Source: Gammaproteobacteria bacterium (GTDB taxonomy: Bacteria > Pseudomonadota > Gammaproteobacteria > Eutrophobiales > Eutrophobiaceae). From it: 64,000 nucleotides of DNA. The notes beneath the pieces were generated by a model. That model made no database searches, was not told where the DNA came from, and saw nothing but the letters and a program-made list of their open reading frames with translations. Below are positions 7,818 to 18,164 of this stretch, in pieces. The first letter of the stretch is position 1; every line of letters starts with the position of its first letter. The position numbers and the translations under genes were made by a program. Location: positions 52,633 to 116,632 of the forward strand of contig QKIY01000026.1 in the NCBI GenBank assembly GCA_003250975.1, written 5' to 3'.

Positions 7818-10250
7818 ATGTCAGAAGACAGCATCAGCCCAGCTACACCGGAAGACAGACTCTACCCAACCCTCCCCCTGCGTGACGTAGTGGTTTATCC
7901 ACACATGGTCATCCCGCTCTTCGTGGGCAGGGAGAAGTCCATTCGTGCCCTGGACCGGGCGATGGATAGTAACAAGCAAATCCTGCTGGTGGCACAAAAG
8001 AGTGCAGCTGATGACGAGCCAGGTCTGGACGATGTTTATACTATTGGAACTCTGGCAAATATCCTACAGTTGCTTAAATTACCTGACGGCACCATAAAGG
8101 TGTTGGTGGAAGGTGCCTCACGAGCTAAGGTCAAGGAGTTCGTCCAGGCAGACAGTTATTTCATGGCATCTGCTGACCTAGTTGAGTCCGTTTATTCCGA
8201 TGAACGGGAAATGGATGTGCTTGTGCGCTCGGCGATAAACCAGTTTGATCAGTACATCAAACTAAACAAAAAAGTCCCGCCTGAAATAGTTTCCTCGCTC
8301 TCTGGCATTGATGAACCGAGCCGTCTTGCTGACACAATAGCAGCACATATGACGATTAAGATCGACCAGAAGCAGCGAATTCTTGAACTCGTAAACGTTA
8401 ACGAACGGCTGGAACACATTATCAGCCTGATGGAGGGCGAGATTGATCTCCTGCAGGTGGAAAAGCGCATTCGCGGGCGTGTCAAATCACAAATGGAAAA
8501 GAGCCAGCGCGAGTACTATCTCAATGAGCAGATGAAGGCCATCCAGAAAGAACTGGGTGACATGGATGATGTGCCAAACGAAGTTGAAGAACTGGCCAGG
8601 CGGATTGAAAAGGCTCACATGCCGAAGGAGGCTAGAAACAAGGCTGAGACGGAATTGAACAAGCTCCGCATGATGTCACCTATGTCAGCGGAAGCCACCG
8701 TAGTTAGAAATTATATCGAGTGGCTGGTAAATGCACCTTGGAGTAAACGCAGCAGGATTAGTCGTGACCTTGAACAAGCCAAGGCCATCTTGGATGAGGA
8801 CCATTACGGCCTGGAAAAGGTCAAGGAGCGCATCCTTGAGTATCTTGCGGTTCAGCACCGGGTCAAGAAGCTTAAAGGCCCTATCCTCTGCCTGGTCGGG
8901 CCACCGGGCGTCGGCAAAACTTCATTGGGTAAGTCTATCGCCCGCGCCACCAATCGTAAATTTGTGAGGATGTCGCTGGGTGGTGTCCGTGATGAGGCGG
9001 AGATCAGGGGCCATCGGCGCACCTACATTGGTTCAATGCCCGGCAAGATTATTCAGAGCATGGCGAAGGTGAAGACCAAGAACCCGCTTTTCCTGCTGGA
9101 CGAAGTGGACAAAATGGCCATGGATTTTCGTGGCGATCCGGCTTCAGCGCTCCTTGAAGTGCTTGATCCGGAACAAAATAATTCGTTCAACGATCATTAC
9201 CTTGAAGTCGATTATGATCTCTCGGAGGTGATGTTTGTTACCACGGCCAACAGCCTGAACATTCCTGCACCGCTGCTGGACCGTATGGAGGTTATACGCA
9301 TCTCGGGTTACACCGAGGATGAGAAGGTGAATATCTGTAAGAAATACCTTATTCCCAAACAGCTTGAGCGCAACGGACTGAAAGGCGATGAGGTTAATAT
9401 TACTGAAGCCGCCATTCGTGACATCATCCGCCATTACACGCGTGAGGCGGGTGTCCGTAACCTTGAGAGGGAGATTGCCAATATCTGCCGTAAGGTAGTC
9501 AAGCAAATCTTGTTTAAGCCAAAGGAAAACAAGATAACAATCACACCCGCGCGCCTGGAAAAACTCATCGGCGTCAAGCGTTTCCGTTTTGGCCGCGCGG
9601 AGGAAGAAGATCGAATCGGTCAGGTCACCGGCCTGGCATGGACAGAGGTTGGTGGTGACCTGTTGACCATTGAGGCGGCCATTGTTCCGGGCAAAGGCAA
9701 AGCGACACGCACCGGTCAGCTTGGTGATGTCATGCAGGAATCCATAGAAGCAGCCATGACCGTGGTCAGGAGCCGTAGTGATGTTCTGGGAATACCACCG
9801 GATTTTTACAAGGATCATGATTTTCATATTCATGTCCCCGAAGGTGCTACACCCAAAGACGGGCCCAGCGCAGGTGTTGCTATGTGCACCGCCCTGGTTT
9901 CTGCCCTGACCGGCATTCCGGTTAAGGCAAATGTTGCCATGACTGGGGAAATCACCCTGCGGGGTGAAGTACTCCCTATCGGTGGGTTAAAGGAAAAACT
10001 CCTAGCAGCTCTGCGTGGCGGAATTGAAATTGTACTGATACCCTCAGAGAACGAGCGTGAACTGAGCGAGATACCGAAGAACATAAAACAGAACCTCGAT
10101 ATCCGACCGGTAAGGTGGATAGATGAAGTAATGGCTGTTGCCTTGCAGAAAATGCCAACTCCATCTAGTGATAATAAAAAATCCGGAGAGTTGGTGAAGA
10201 ACAAGGAAACAACTAAAGATCAAAAAACTGATATGCTTAGACCACATTAA
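7818..10250 (+). CDS. lon: ATP-dependent protease Lon (LonA type)
   Basis: 810 residues. Lon is a soluble hexameric AAA+ protease that removes misfolded proteins and short-lived regulators. The N-terminal substrate domain starts at [17 protein letters not shown]; a coiled-coil stretch follows ([14 protein letters not shown]). The AAA+ domain has Walker [14 protein letters not shown] and Walker [10 protein letters not shown]. The protease domain carries the Ser-Lys dyad: Ser in TPKDGPSAG and Lys in [10 protein letters not shown]. The last ~25 residues are Lys-rich and poorly conserved. It has its own likely heat-shock promoter. Confidence 0.98.
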   Translation: MSEDSISPATPEDRLYPTLPLRDVVVYPHMVIPLFVGREKSIRALDRAMDSNKQILLVAQKSAADDEPGLDDVYTIGTLANILQLLKLPDGTIKVLVEGASRAKVKEFVQADSYFMASADLVESVYSDEREMDVLVRSAINQFDQYIKLNKKVPPEIVSSLSGIDEPSRLADTIAAHMTIKIDQKQRILELVNVNERLEHIISLMEGEIDLLQVEKRIRGRVKSQMEKSQREYYLNEQMKAIQKELGDMDDVPNEVEELARRIEKAHMPKEARNKAETELNKLRMMSPMSAEATVVRNYIEWLVNAPWSKRSRISRDLEQAKAILDEDHYGLEKVKERILEYLAVQHRVKKLKGPILCLVGPPGVGKTSLGKSIARATNRKFVRMSLGGVRDEAEIRGHRRTYIGSMPGKIIQSMAKVKTKNPLFLLDEVDKMAMDFRGDPASALLEVLDPEQNNSFNDHYLEVDYDLSEVMFVTTANSLNIPAPLLDRMEVIRISGYTEDEKVNICKKYLIPKQLERNGLKGDEVNITEAAIRDIIRHYTREAGVRNLEREIANICRKVVKQILFKPKENKITITPARLEKLIGVKRFRFGRAEEEDRIGQVTGLAWTEVGGDLLTIEAAIVPGKGKATRTGQLGDVMQESIEAAMTVVRSRSDVLGIPPDFYKDHDFHIHVPEGATPKDGPSAGVAMCTALVSALTGIPVKANVAMTGEITLRGEVLPIGGLKEKLLAALRGGIEIVLIPSENERELSEIPKNIKQNLDIRPVRWIDEVMAVALQKMPTPSSDNKKSGELVKNKETTKDQKTDMLRPH

Positions 10251-10259
10251 TCATGTGGT
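10241..10259 (+). terminator. Weak hairpin overlapping the lon stop codon
   Basis: ACCACAT and ATGTGGT pair with the stop codon in the loop. Only a short T run follows, so it could be a weak terminator or an mRNA 3' stabiliser. Confidence 0.3.
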
Positions 10260-10307
10260 TTGCAATTTGATTTCCTTATCGCTACTGGTTTATAGCCCGC
10301 GTTCAGC

Positions 10308-10336
10308 TTGACGTTAATCAGGCCAATTGGTATAAA
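10308..10336 (+). promoter_or_regulatory. Sigma70 promoter of hupB
   Basis: TTGACG, exactly 17 bases, then TATAAA, giving 5 of 6 at each box. It leaves a leader of about 100 bases before hupB and would also transcribe the two downstream tRNAs. Confidence 0.65.
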
Positions 10337-10440
10337 ACCCGGCCTGAGAGTAAGCTGTGACCATGAATCAAACTGTATTTTCCAAGATTGCATACGTAAC
10401 TATCTACAATAACTTTAGGGACATTTAGGGGACCAATAAT

Positions 10441-10713
10441 ATGAACAAAGCCGAGTTGATCGACGCGATTGCTGAATCCGCAGACCTGTCCAAGGCATCA
10501 GCCAGTCGCGCACTAGACAGTGCAATTGATACGATAACCAAAGCCCTGAAAAGGGGTGATACAATAACCTTGGTTGGATTTGGCACATTTTCAGTGCGTA
10601 ATCGTGCGGCTAGAACGGGCCGTAACCCTCGTACCGGAGAAACCATCAGGATCAAGGCATCAAAAGTACCTGGATTTAAGGCTGGAAAAGCACTCAAGGA
10701 TGCCATAAACTAG
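10441..10713 (+). CDS. hupB: DNA-binding protein HU, beta-type
   Basis: 90 residues, exactly the HU length. HU is the abundant nucleoid protein that bends and compacts DNA as a dimer. [18 protein letters not shown] begins the helical dimerisation part; the beta-arm carries the signature [18 protein letters not shown] and the tip RNPRTGE. Position immediately after lon and before ppiD is the conserved gammaproteobacterial arrangement of hupB. AGGGGACC precedes the start. Confidence 0.97.
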   Translation: MNKAELIDAIAESADLSKASASRALDSAIDTITKALKRGDTITLVGFGTFSVRNRAARTGRNPRTGETIRIKASKVPGFKAGKALKDAIN

Positions 10714-10724
10714 CGCGCCTCCTT

Positions 10725-10800
10725 GGGTGCTTAGCTCAGCTGGGAGAGCGTCGCCCTTACAAGGCGAATGTCGGGGGTTCGAGCCCCTCAGCACCCACCA
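10725..10800 (+). tRNA. tRNA-Val (anticodon TAC)
   Basis: Acceptor GGGTGCT pairs with AGCACCC; the loop CTTACAA gives TAC. CCA is encoded. It starts 11 bases after hupB and is probably processed from the same transcript. Confidence 0.96.
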
Positions 10801-10809
10801 ATTGCTTCC

Positions 10810-10886
10810 GGAGTGGTAGTTCAGTTGGTTAGAATACCGGCCTGTCACGCCGGGGGTCGCGGGTTCGAGTCCCGTCCACTCCGCCA
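10810..10886 (+). tRNA. tRNA-Asp (anticodon GTC)
   Basis: Acceptor GGAGTGG pairs with CCACTCC; loop CTGTCAC gives GTC. G73 and CCA are encoded. Nine bases after tRNA-Val. Confidence 0.96.
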
Positions 10887-10898
10887 CTGAAGATATAC

Positions 10899-10928
10899 GG
10901 GCGTGCCTTAACAGGGCGCGCCCTTTTT
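10899..10928 (+). terminator. Rho-independent terminator after tRNA-Asp
   Basis: GGGCGTGCC pairs with GGCGCGCCC (one G-U pair) around a seven-base loop and is followed by TTTTT. It separates the hupB-tRNA unit from ppiD, whose start is 20 bases downstream. Confidence 0.88.
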
Positions 10929-10948
10929 ATTTGGGATTACGATAGATA

Positions 10949-12859
10949 ATGTTGCAGATTATTCGAGACAAGACGACCGGTTGGATAGCGACAGCCATCA
11001 TGTTGCTGCTGATCATTCCATTCGCGTTCTGGGGCATTAATTACTATTTTGCGGGGGGCAAGGCACCGGTAGTCGCAACAGTCAATGGTGAAGACATCAA
11101 GTTGGCTGAATTCCAGCGTTCCTACACCAATTACAGGCAACAAATGCAGCAATATCTCGGTAAAAACCTGACCGCAGCTGAGGAAGAGGCCTTGAAGCTC
11201 GAAACCCTGAACAAGTTGGTGGAGAGCAAGTTGCTGGATCAGGTAAACGCTTCTTTTGGCCTGCAGATAAGTGATCAACAGGTCAAACAGGCCATCAAGG
11301 GTATCGAGATATTTCAGTCAGACGGGAAATTTAGTAATGAAATGTACCAATTGGGTTTGATGCAGCTGGGCATGTCCCCTGCGCTCTATGAGCACCAGAT
11401 CCGCCTCGACATGATGTCAGAGCAATTACAAAGTACAGTGATTGACAGTGAAATTTCTACTGGCCAGGAAGCCAGGGCAGCCTCCGTGCTGGTCAATCAG
11501 ACCCGTGATATACACTACGCCTTGATCCCTGTGGATCGTTACAAGGAATCGATAGCTGTATCCGAGCAGGATATAGATGATTTCTATAACGAACATGTCA
11601 CACGTTATTTCAAACCGGAACAGGTGAAGGTGGCCTATATTAATCTGTCCATGAACAAGCTGGCAGAGCAGGTCACTGTAAAAGAAGATGAATTGCTTGA
11701 ATATTACGAAGACAACAAATCAAGTTACGACCAGGAAGAACAGCGCAAGATTACCCAGATACTTTTCAAGACGGAAGAAAATGCCACGGAAGAACAGCTA
11801 GCATCTGCCAAAGACGAAGCGGATAAAGTGCTCGCAGCGATTGAGTCCGGGAAGTCATTTCAAGATATTGCAGCGGTCTATAAAGAGAACAAGGAAACCA
11901 ATTTCAGTATTACGGAGTATGGATTCCTGCCCAAGGGGATACTTCAACCCGAAGTAGACAAAGCGGTTTATTCGATGCAGATGGGTTCTGTCAGCAAGGT
12001 AATTGAGTCGAAACTGGGTTTTCATATTGTCAAATTGATTGATATCAAGGGTGGTGTCATGAACACCTTTGAGAATAACCGTGAAAAGGCGGAAACGGAC
12101 TACCGTATGCAGAAGGCCGAATCAAATTTCTTTGATCTGGCGGACCAGCTTGCCAACCTCGCCTATGAACACCCGGATTCACTGGAAGTTGCTGCCTCTG
12201 AAACCGGGTTGACGGTTCAGGAGAGTGACTGGTTCGATCGCAGTGGCACAGAGGAAGGCCTGACTGCTGATCCAAAGGTCATTGATGCAGCCTTTTCCGA
12301 GGATGTGCTGGGGAACCGTCATAACAGTGATGTGGTCGAGGTTTCCGACGGCAATCTCGTCGTGTTGCGGGTGCTTGAACATTCGCCTCGAGCCAGACGA
12401 CCGCTCGATGAGGTCAGGGACACAATAATCAGTGATATTAAATTTACCCGGGCGAGAGACAGTGCCAGAGAACTGGGACAGAAGATTATTGACGAGCTTG
12501 AATCTGGCAAGGATTTCGCCGCTATTGCAGAGACCCATAACGTAAAATGGGAAGAAGCCGACGGGATAAAGCGTGATGACATCTCGGTCAACCGCGCTGT
12601 ACTCCGGACTGCTTTTACCGCAGGTTTGGTAGAAGAGGGGGGAGCCATATATGATGGGGTTGAAATGGGTAGCGGTGATTTTGCCGTGATGGCGATCACA
12701 GGCGTGCACAATCCCGACCCCGAATCTTTCAAGGGGAAAACAGTCGAAGAAACCAGGATAAAGATAGAAGCCTATCGAGCCGCTAATTCCTGGGTCCAGT
12801 TCCTGGAACAGCTCAAGGCGGAAGCCGATATAACCCTGTTTACAGAAACCCTGCAATAG
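10949..12859 (+). CDS. ppiD: Periplasmic folding chaperone PpiD (SurA-like/parvulin)
   Basis: 636 residues. PpiD is anchored in the inner membrane by one N-terminal helix and helps newly exported proteins leave the Sec translocon. The opening MLQIIRDKTTGWIATAIMLL and the helix ending in WGINYYFAGG are typical of PpiD. A SurA_N-type region follows (VNGEDIKLAEFQRSY). A parvulin domain lies around residues 265-365 (KITQILFKTEENATEEQ, LGFHIVKL); parvulin activity of PpiD is known to be weak. A second non-catalytic rotamase-like region fills the C-terminus. The location after hupB is conserved. Confidence 0.95.
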   Translation: MLQIIRDKTTGWIATAIMLLLIIPFAFWGINYYFAGGKAPVVATVNGEDIKLAEFQRSYTNYRQQMQQYLGKNLTAAEEEALKLETLNKLVESKLLDQVNASFGLQISDQQVKQAIKGIEIFQSDGKFSNEMYQLGLMQLGMSPALYEHQIRLDMMSEQLQSTVIDSEISTGQEARAASVLVNQTRDIHYALIPVDRYKESIAVSEQDIDDFYNEHVTRYFKPEQVKVAYINLSMNKLAEQVTVKEDELLEYYEDNKSSYDQEEQRKITQILFKTEENATEEQLASAKDEADKVLAAIESGKSFQDIAAVYKENKETNFSITEYGFLPKGILQPEVDKAVYSMQMGSVSKVIESKLGFHIVKLIDIKGGVMNTFENNREKAETDYRMQKAESNFFDLADQLANLAYEHPDSLEVAASETGLTVQESDWFDRSGTEEGLTADPKVIDAAFSEDVLGNRHNSDVVEVSDGNLVVLRVLEHSPRARRPLDEVRDTIISDIKFTRARDSARELGQKIIDELESGKDFAAIAETHNVKWEEADGIKRDDISVNRAVLRTAFTAGLVEEGGAIYDGVEMGSGDFAVMAITGVHNPDPESFKGKTVEETRIKIEAYRAANSWVQFLEQLKAEADITLFTETLQ

Positions 12860-12876
12860 GCTTACTGAAGCCCTGA

Positions 12877-14118
12877 TCAGTCCGCTGTCTTTCTGGCTTC
12901 CCTGTCCTCCGGTAAATACCGTTCAAGTATTGCAGCACCGGTGCTGTCACCCCAGACATTGACCAGGGTGCGTATCCGGTCAAGGAACCAGTCTACTGCC
13001 AGTAGGATACCTATCCCTTCAAGTGGTAGATTCACTGCTGTCAGGACAATGATCATCGTTACCAGGCCGGCCTGTGGAATTCCGGCGGCGCCGATGGCGG
13101 CCAGCGTCGCCGTGATGAAGATAATGATCTGTTCATGTAAGCCCATCGGGATTCCGTAGGCCTGCGCAATAAACATGACTGCAACGGCCTCGTACAATGC
13201 CGTACCGTCCATGTTGACAGTTGCCCCCAGAGGCAGGACAAAATTAACTGCACGCCTGTCCACGCCTCCTTCAATGGCGCATTCCATGGTTAGTGGCAGC
13301 GTGGCCGAGGAACTCGAGGTACCGAACGCGGTAATAAGGGCCCGTGACATACCCAGAAGGTAGGCCATACCGCGTCTTGTCAGCAAATGCAAGAAGGCCA
13401 AAAGGACACAGAAATGGACCAGCAGCCCCAGGCCAACTGTAAGAATGTATTTTCCCACCTGGATGATTTCTTGCCAGAAGGCTTCTCCACCACCGGCCTG
13501 ACCCAGACGGGAGGCGATCATGGCAAAGATCCCAACCGGTGCCAGGACCATGATCCAGAGTACGATCTTCATCATGACTTCATTAAGTCCTATGAAGAAA
13601 TTGATCACAACCGCCCCGCGGGATCCGGTGGTCGTCAACGCGGCTGCAAATATCAGGCAGAAGACAATGATAGGCAGTAATTGGGTGTCGGCAGCTGCCG
13701 CTACCAGGTTGGGCGTAATCAGGCTCAGGATAATTTCTGTCAGGCCCGTGGTCTCCTTGCCAGAGATATCCCCAGGGACGGTAGCAGGCAGATTTTCGTA
13801 TCCACTGCCGGGTGCGATCAGGTTGACTAGGACCAAGCCGATCAAAACCGCCAGTGCCGTGGTGATTGCATAGTAGGCAATGGTCAACCCACCAAAGCGC
13901 CCCAGTTTTCTGATATCCCCGAGCGAGGCGACTCCGCTGATGACTGCAGCGATGATCAGGGGAATGATGGTCATCTTGAGAAGATCTAGAAACAGGCGGC
14001 CGATCCATTCGACGGACTGCATGGTCTCTCCGAAAAACCAGCCACAGAGTATACCGGCCACCGCGCCGGCCAGGATGGCATATAATAGGGTGTTATTGTG
14101 CGTCGTTTTTTCAGCCAA
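12877..14118 (-). CDS. Dicarboxylate/amino acid:cation symporter (DAACS family)
   Basis: 413 residues, within family length. DAACS proteins (GltP, DctA, SstT relatives) couple uptake of glutamate, aspartate or C4-dicarboxylates to Na+ or H+. Eight membrane helices and two re-entrant loops are expected; the signatures are visible: the serine-rich loop FGTSSSSATLPLTMEC in hairpin 1, VNMDGTALYEAVAVMFIAQ in helix 7, and GIPQAGLVTMIIVLTAV in hairpin 2. The substrate cannot be fixed from these motifs. It runs convergent to ppiD and 10 bases after fabI in the same direction, so it may be read through from the fabI promoter. Confidence 0.93.
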   Translation of the reverse strand: MAEKTTHNNTLLYAILAGAVAGILCGWFFGETMQSVEWIGRLFLDLLKMTIIPLIIAAVISGVASLGDIRKLGRFGGLTIAYYAITTALAVLIGLVLVNLIAPGSGYENLPATVPGDISGKETTGLTEIILSLITPNLVAAAADTQLLPIIVFCLIFAAALTTTGSRGAVVINFFIGLNEVMMKIVLWIMVLAPVGIFAMIASRLGQAGGGEAFWQEIIQVGKYILTVGLGLLVHFCVLLAFLHLLTRRGMAYLLGMSRALITAFGTSSSSATLPLTMECAIEGGVDRRAVNFVLPLGATVNMDGTALYEAVAVMFIAQAYGIPMGLHEQIIIFITATLAAIGAAGIPQAGLVTMIIVLTAVNLPLEGIGILLAVDWFLDRIRTLVNVWGDSTGAAILERYLPEDREARKTAD

Positions 14119-14128
14119 GGGCGATGGT

Positions 14129-14905
14129 TCAGGTCATGCCGATCGCATTGTATCCGCAATCAACATAGGTGATCTCACCGGTAATGGCCGAGGCATAATC
14201 CGAGCACAGGAATGCTGCAGCATTTCCGACCTCATCGATAGTGACATTACGCCGTAAGGGGGCAGATTTCTCCACCTGATTGAGGAAATCTCGCAGGCCA
14301 CTGATCCCCGAGGCGGCCAGTGTACGAATCGGGCCGGCAGAGATGGCGTTTACCCGGATATTTTCTGGGCCAAGGCTGGCTGCCATGTAGCGGACATTGG
14401 CCTCCAGGCTGGCTTTTGCAACGCCCATGACGTTGTAATTGGGCATGGCCCTGACGGCACCAATATAGGTGAGTGTCAACATGGCCCCGTTACGGCCTTT
14501 CATCATCGGACGTGCGGCATCACCGAGAGCCGAAAAACTGTAGGAACTGATCTCGTGTGCGGTGAGAAAACCTTCGCGGGTCAGGCTCTCCAGGTATTCA
14601 CCCTCCAGTAGTTCGCGAGGTGCATAGGCGACCGAATGGACCAGGATATCGAGACTATCCCAGTAGTCATCGATATGTTCAAAAACGCCCTGAATTTGCT
14701 CGTCACTGCCGACATCGCAGGGGACTGTAATTTCCGAGCCCAGTTCTGAGGCAAATTTCTCTACACGATCGCGTAGTTTTTCGTTTTGGTAGGTGAATGC
14801 AAGTTCGGCGCCTTCACGATGCATGGCCTTGGCAATGCCCCAGGCAATGGAACGATTACTGGCAACACCCACAATCAATGCACGTTTACCATCAAGTAAG
14901 CCCAT
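14129..14905 (-). CDS. fabI: Enoyl-[acyl-carrier-protein] reductase (NADH)
   Basis: 258 residues. FabI carries out the last reduction of each fatty-acid elongation cycle, turning trans-2-enoyl-ACP into acyl-ACP. It is an atypical short-chain dehydrogenase: the cofactor loop is [15 protein letters not shown], and the active-site Tyr-x6-Lys is present in [10 protein letters not shown]. The substrate loop [15 protein letters not shown] and the C-terminal [13 protein letters not shown] also match FabI. AAAGGA precedes the ATG. It is divergent from the peptide transporter operon. Confidence 0.97.
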   Translation of the reverse strand: MGLLDGKRALIVGVASNRSIAWGIAKAMHREGAELAFTYQNEKLRDRVEKFASELGSEITVPCDVGSDEQIQGVFEHIDDYWDSLDILVHSVAYAPRELLEGEYLESLTREGFLTAHEISSYSFSALGDAARPMMKGRNGAMLTLTYIGAVRAMPNYNVMGVAKASLEANVRYMAASLGPENIRVNAISAGPIRTLAASGISGLRDFLNQVEKSAPLRRNVTIDEVGNAAAFLCSDYASAITGEITYVDCGYNAIGMT

Positions 14906-15029
14906 ATGTGATTCCTTTATAATTGATATTGTTTAAAAGCAGGTCACGTTACCCGAGTGTACAGAATACAACTGACGTTTATAATGTTGCTTGCAAACTC
15001 ATGTTGGCTAGTGCCCATAATAACGAATA

Positions 15030-17186
15030 ATGACCAGAATTGCTCTTTACTGGCTGCTATGCAGCCTGTGTTACCTGGCAGCCTGTAGTGATGAGCCCTG
15101 GAATAATCCCTATCCTGGAGACCAATCGCAACAGAATATCTATTATGATGTCTTCAGTGAGCGCCCCAAACATCTTGATCCTATCAGTTCCTACAGCGCC
15201 AATGAATATGTCTTTCTCGGGCAGATCTATGAGCCGCCCCTGCAATATCATTTCCTGAAGAGGCCATATCAGCTCACGCCATTAACGGCCACGGAAATGC
15301 CCGAGGTTAGTTATCTTGATACTGAAGGCCGGTTCCTGCCGGAAACAGTCGCGGCAGAAAAAGTGCACAGGGCCATATACCGGATAAGCATTCGTCCCGG
15401 CATCCTATTCCAGCCGCACCCGGCCTTTGCCAGGGGTGATGCCGGTACTTACCTTTATCATGACTTGACGTCCGGGGACCTGGCAGATGTCTATACGCTG
15501 GATGATTTCATCGAAAAAGGTACCCGTGAATTAACGGCGGAAGATTATATCTACCAGATAAAACGATTTGCGCATCCTGGAGTACATTCACCCATTGGCG
15601 GTTTGATGAGCAAATATATCCTGGGTCTGGATGAGTTGGGCAGATCACTGGCAGATGTCCAGCCGCACAATGGTGGCAGCCGTTATATAGACCTGCGAAA
15701 ACATGTGCTGGAAGGCGTCAGGCTGATCGACAGGTACACCTTTGAGATTAGTCTGAAAGAAAAATATCCCCAGTTCATTTACTGGTTATCGATGAGCTTT
15801 TTTGCCCCCATGCCCTGGGAAGTCGATAGGTTTTATTCACAAGCGGGCATGAAGGAAAAGAATATCGTGCTTGACTGGTATCCAGTAGGAACCGGCCCGT
15901 TTATGCTGACCGTAAACAATCCTAACCGGCAGATGGTCCTGGAGCGCAATCCGAATTTTCGTGGTGAAACTTATCCCGCAGAAGGGGAAGAAACGGATTG
16001 GGAAGACGGGTATCTGCAGGATGCCGGAAAGCGTATGCCCTTTATTGACAAGGCCGTTTTCAGTCTGGAAAAGGAAAATATTCCGGCCTGGAACAAATTC
16101 CTGCAGGGCTATTACGATACCTCAGGGATAGATTCAGACAGTTTTGATCAGGCGGTACAGTTCAATGCGCGTGGTGACGCCGAGCTTACCCAGGTAATGC
16201 AGGAAAAGGGGATCAATCTGAGCACGGCGGTGACTACCTCGAGTTACTATATGGGCTTTAACATGCTGGATGATGTAATTGGTGGCGACAGCCAGCGCGC
16301 GCTCCTGCTACGCCGCGCTATATCCATCGTGATCGATTATGAGGAATACATCTCTATCTTTGCCAATGGCCGCGGACTCCCGGCCCAGGGGCCGATTCCA
16401 CCGGGCATCTTTGGAAATCTGGAAGGTGAAGCGGGCATCAATCCCTATGTCTACGAATGGAAGAACACCCGGCCAGTGCGGCGTACGGTGGAAGAGGCCA
16501 GGCGACTTATGGTTGAGGCCGGTTACCCCAATGGCCGCGATAAGCAGACAGGCAAATCCTTGATACTCTATCTGGATACACCGGCCGCCGGGCCAGGCAC
16601 CAAGGCCGTATTCGACTGGTATCGAAAGCAATTTGCAAAGCTTGGAATCCAGCTAGTCATACGAGTTACGGATTACAACCGGTTTCAGGAGAAGATGATC
16701 AAGGGAACGGCGCAGATTTTCATGTGGGGCTGGAATGCCGATTATCCTGATCCGGAGAATTTTCTGTTTTTGCTCTACGGGCCAAATGGCAAGGCCGAAT
16801 ACAACGGCGAAAATGCAGCCAACTACAGGAACAGCGAATTTGATACCTTATTTAACCGAATGAAAAGCATGGCCAACGGCCCCGAGCGCCAGCAGTTGAT
16901 CGACCGGATGGTCGAGATCCTACGGCGTGATGCGCCCTGGATATGGGGCTATCATCCTGTCGGTTTTTCTCTTTATCATCAATGGTATGGTAATGCCAAA
17001 CCCAACCTCATGGCAAATAACACACTCAAGTATAAACGGATAGATCCGGTGACCAGGGAAAAACTGCGCAGGGAATGGAACCGTCCCGCGTATTGGCCGT
17101 TCATTGTCCTGTTTTTTGTCCTGGTGGTCAGTGTAATACCGGCCTGGCGATCCTATAAACGGCGGGAGCGGTCTGCAGCACTATGA
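15030..17186 (+). CDS. Peptide ABC transporter substrate-binding lipoprotein, C-terminally membrane-anchored
   Basis: 718 residues, family 5 extracellular solute-binding protein (OppA/YejA-like). The N-terminus has a lipobox, LAAC, with the acylated Cys at residue 19. The lobes carry family motifs: DPISSYSANEYVFLGQIYEP, then SLKEKYPQFIYWL, and near the end MFMWGWNADYPDPENFLF-like text with YNGENAANYRNSEFDTL. Unusually the protein ends in a hydrophobic helix (roughly 692-710, PFIVLFFVLVVSVIPAW) followed by basic residues, so it could be anchored at both ends. The stop overlaps the permease start by four bases. The ligand is probably an oligopeptide or peptide-like compound. Confidence 0.9.
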   Translation: MTRIALYWLLCSLCYLAACSDEPWNNPYPGDQSQQNIYYDVFSERPKHLDPISSYSANEYVFLGQIYEPPLQYHFLKRPYQLTPLTATEMPEVSYLDTEGRFLPETVAAEKVHRAIYRISIRPGILFQPHPAFARGDAGTYLYHDLTSGDLADVYTLDDFIEKGTRELTAEDYIYQIKRFAHPGVHSPIGGLMSKYILGLDELGRSLADVQPHNGGSRYIDLRKHVLEGVRLIDRYTFEISLKEKYPQFIYWLSMSFFAPMPWEVDRFYSQAGMKEKNIVLDWYPVGTGPFMLTVNNPNRQMVLERNPNFRGETYPAEGEETDWEDGYLQDAGKRMPFIDKAVFSLEKENIPAWNKFLQGYYDTSGIDSDSFDQAVQFNARGDAELTQVMQEKGINLSTAVTTSSYYMGFNMLDDVIGGDSQRALLLRRAISIVIDYEEYISIFANGRGLPAQGPIPPGIFGNLEGEAGINPYVYEWKNTRPVRRTVEEARRLMVEAGYPNGRDKQTGKSLILYLDTPAAGPGTKAVFDWYRKQFAKLGIQLVIRVTDYNRFQEKMIKGTAQIFMWGWNADYPDPENFLFLLYGPNGKAEYNGENAANYRNSEFDTLFNRMKSMANGPERQQLIDRMVEILRRDAPWIWGYHPVGFSLYHQWYGNAKPNLMANNTLKYKRIDPVTREKLRREWNRPAYWPFIVLFFVLVVSVIPAWRSYKRRERSAAL

Positions 17187-18160
17187 TCAATTACATCATA
17201 CGGCGGATCCTCTATGCCTTGCCAATCCTGATTGGTGTCAATGTAATTACCTTTGTGCTGTTCTTTGTTGTTAACACACCGGATGATATTGCGCGTATGC
17301 AACTGGGCCAGAAAAGAGTTACCCAGGAGGCCATAGAGAAATGGAAGGCCGATCGTGGTTATGACAGGCCGATATTGTGGAATGCGAATGCAAGCGGTAC
17401 GGGCAAGCTGACAGAAACTATATTTTATATCCATTCCGTCAAGCTATTTGTCTTTGAATTTGGTCAGTCGGACAGCGGCCGTGATATTGGTCACGATATC
17501 AGTCAGCGTATGTGGCCAAGCCTGGCGATCACCGTGCCCAGCCTGCTACTGGGCCTGTTTGCCTACATTACCTTTGCACTGATACTGGCTTTTTTTCGCG
17601 CCACCTATATTGATGTATGGGGCGTGGTACTGTGCGTGGTAATGATGTCAGTCTCCAGTATGTTTTATATCATCGGTGGGCAGTTTGTAATCGGCAAGTT
17701 GCTGCACCTGGTGCCGATATCGGGTTATGACACCGGGATCCAAGCTATCAAGTTCGTGGCTCTGCCAGTGCTTGTAGGGCTGGTTGGAAGCATCGGTTCA
17801 TCAACGCGCTGGTACCGCACAATATTTCTTGAAGAGATGAACAAGGATTATGTCAGGACGGCACGCGCGAAGGGTTTGCCGGAAAAGCTGGTCCTGTACC
17901 GGCATGTGTTGCGTAACGGACTTATCCCTATCCTGACCGGCGTGGTTGTCATATTACCCATGCTCTTTATTGGCAGCCTGATCACGGAATCCTTCTTTGC
18001 CATTCCTGGACTGGGGAGTTATACGATCGACGCGATTAACCGTCAGGACTTTGCCATCGTTCGCTCGATGGTCTATCTGGGATCAGTGCTCTATATTTTT
18101 GGACTGCTCCTGACGGATATTTCCTACACGATCGCAGATCCGAGGATCAGACTGGAATAA
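17183..18160 (+). CDS. Peptide ABC transporter permease (OppB/YejB type)
   Basis: 325 residues. One of two inner-membrane permeases for the peptide importer. The N-terminus MINYIIRRILYALPILIGVNVITF is the canonical OppB/DppB opening. The cytoplasmic EAA loop that contacts the ATPase is EEMNKDYVRTARAKGLPEKLV, close to family consensus. About six membrane helices are predicted, with a periplasmic loop after helix 1 (residues ~35-110). It overlaps the binding-protein gene by ATGA and precedes the second permease by four bases. Confidence 0.93.
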   Translation: MINYIIRRILYALPILIGVNVITFVLFFVVNTPDDIARMQLGQKRVTQEAIEKWKADRGYDRPILWNANASGTGKLTETIFYIHSVKLFVFEFGQSDSGRDIGHDISQRMWPSLAITVPSLLLGLFAYITFALILAFFRATYIDVWGVVLCVVMMSVSSMFYIIGGQFVIGKLLHLVPISGYDTGIQAIKFVALPVLVGLVGSIGSSTRWYRTIFLEEMNKDYVRTARAKGLPEKLVLYRHVLRNGLIPILTGVVVILPMLFIGSLITESFFAIPGLGSYTIDAINRQDFAIVRSMVYLGSVLYIFGLLLTDISYTIADPRIRLE

Positions 18161-18164
18161 CAGA

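Noticed and set aside
9144..9833. 229-residue minus-strand frame within lon
   Set aside because: Fully antisense to the conserved lon AAA+ and protease domains.
12179..12856. 225-residue minus-strand frame within ppiD
   Set aside because: Antisense shadow of the PpiD C-terminus, without a ribosome site.
12859..12876. Hairpin GGCTT/AAGCC between ppiD and the symporter gene
   Set aside because: Five base pairs and no T-tract; not a convincing terminator.
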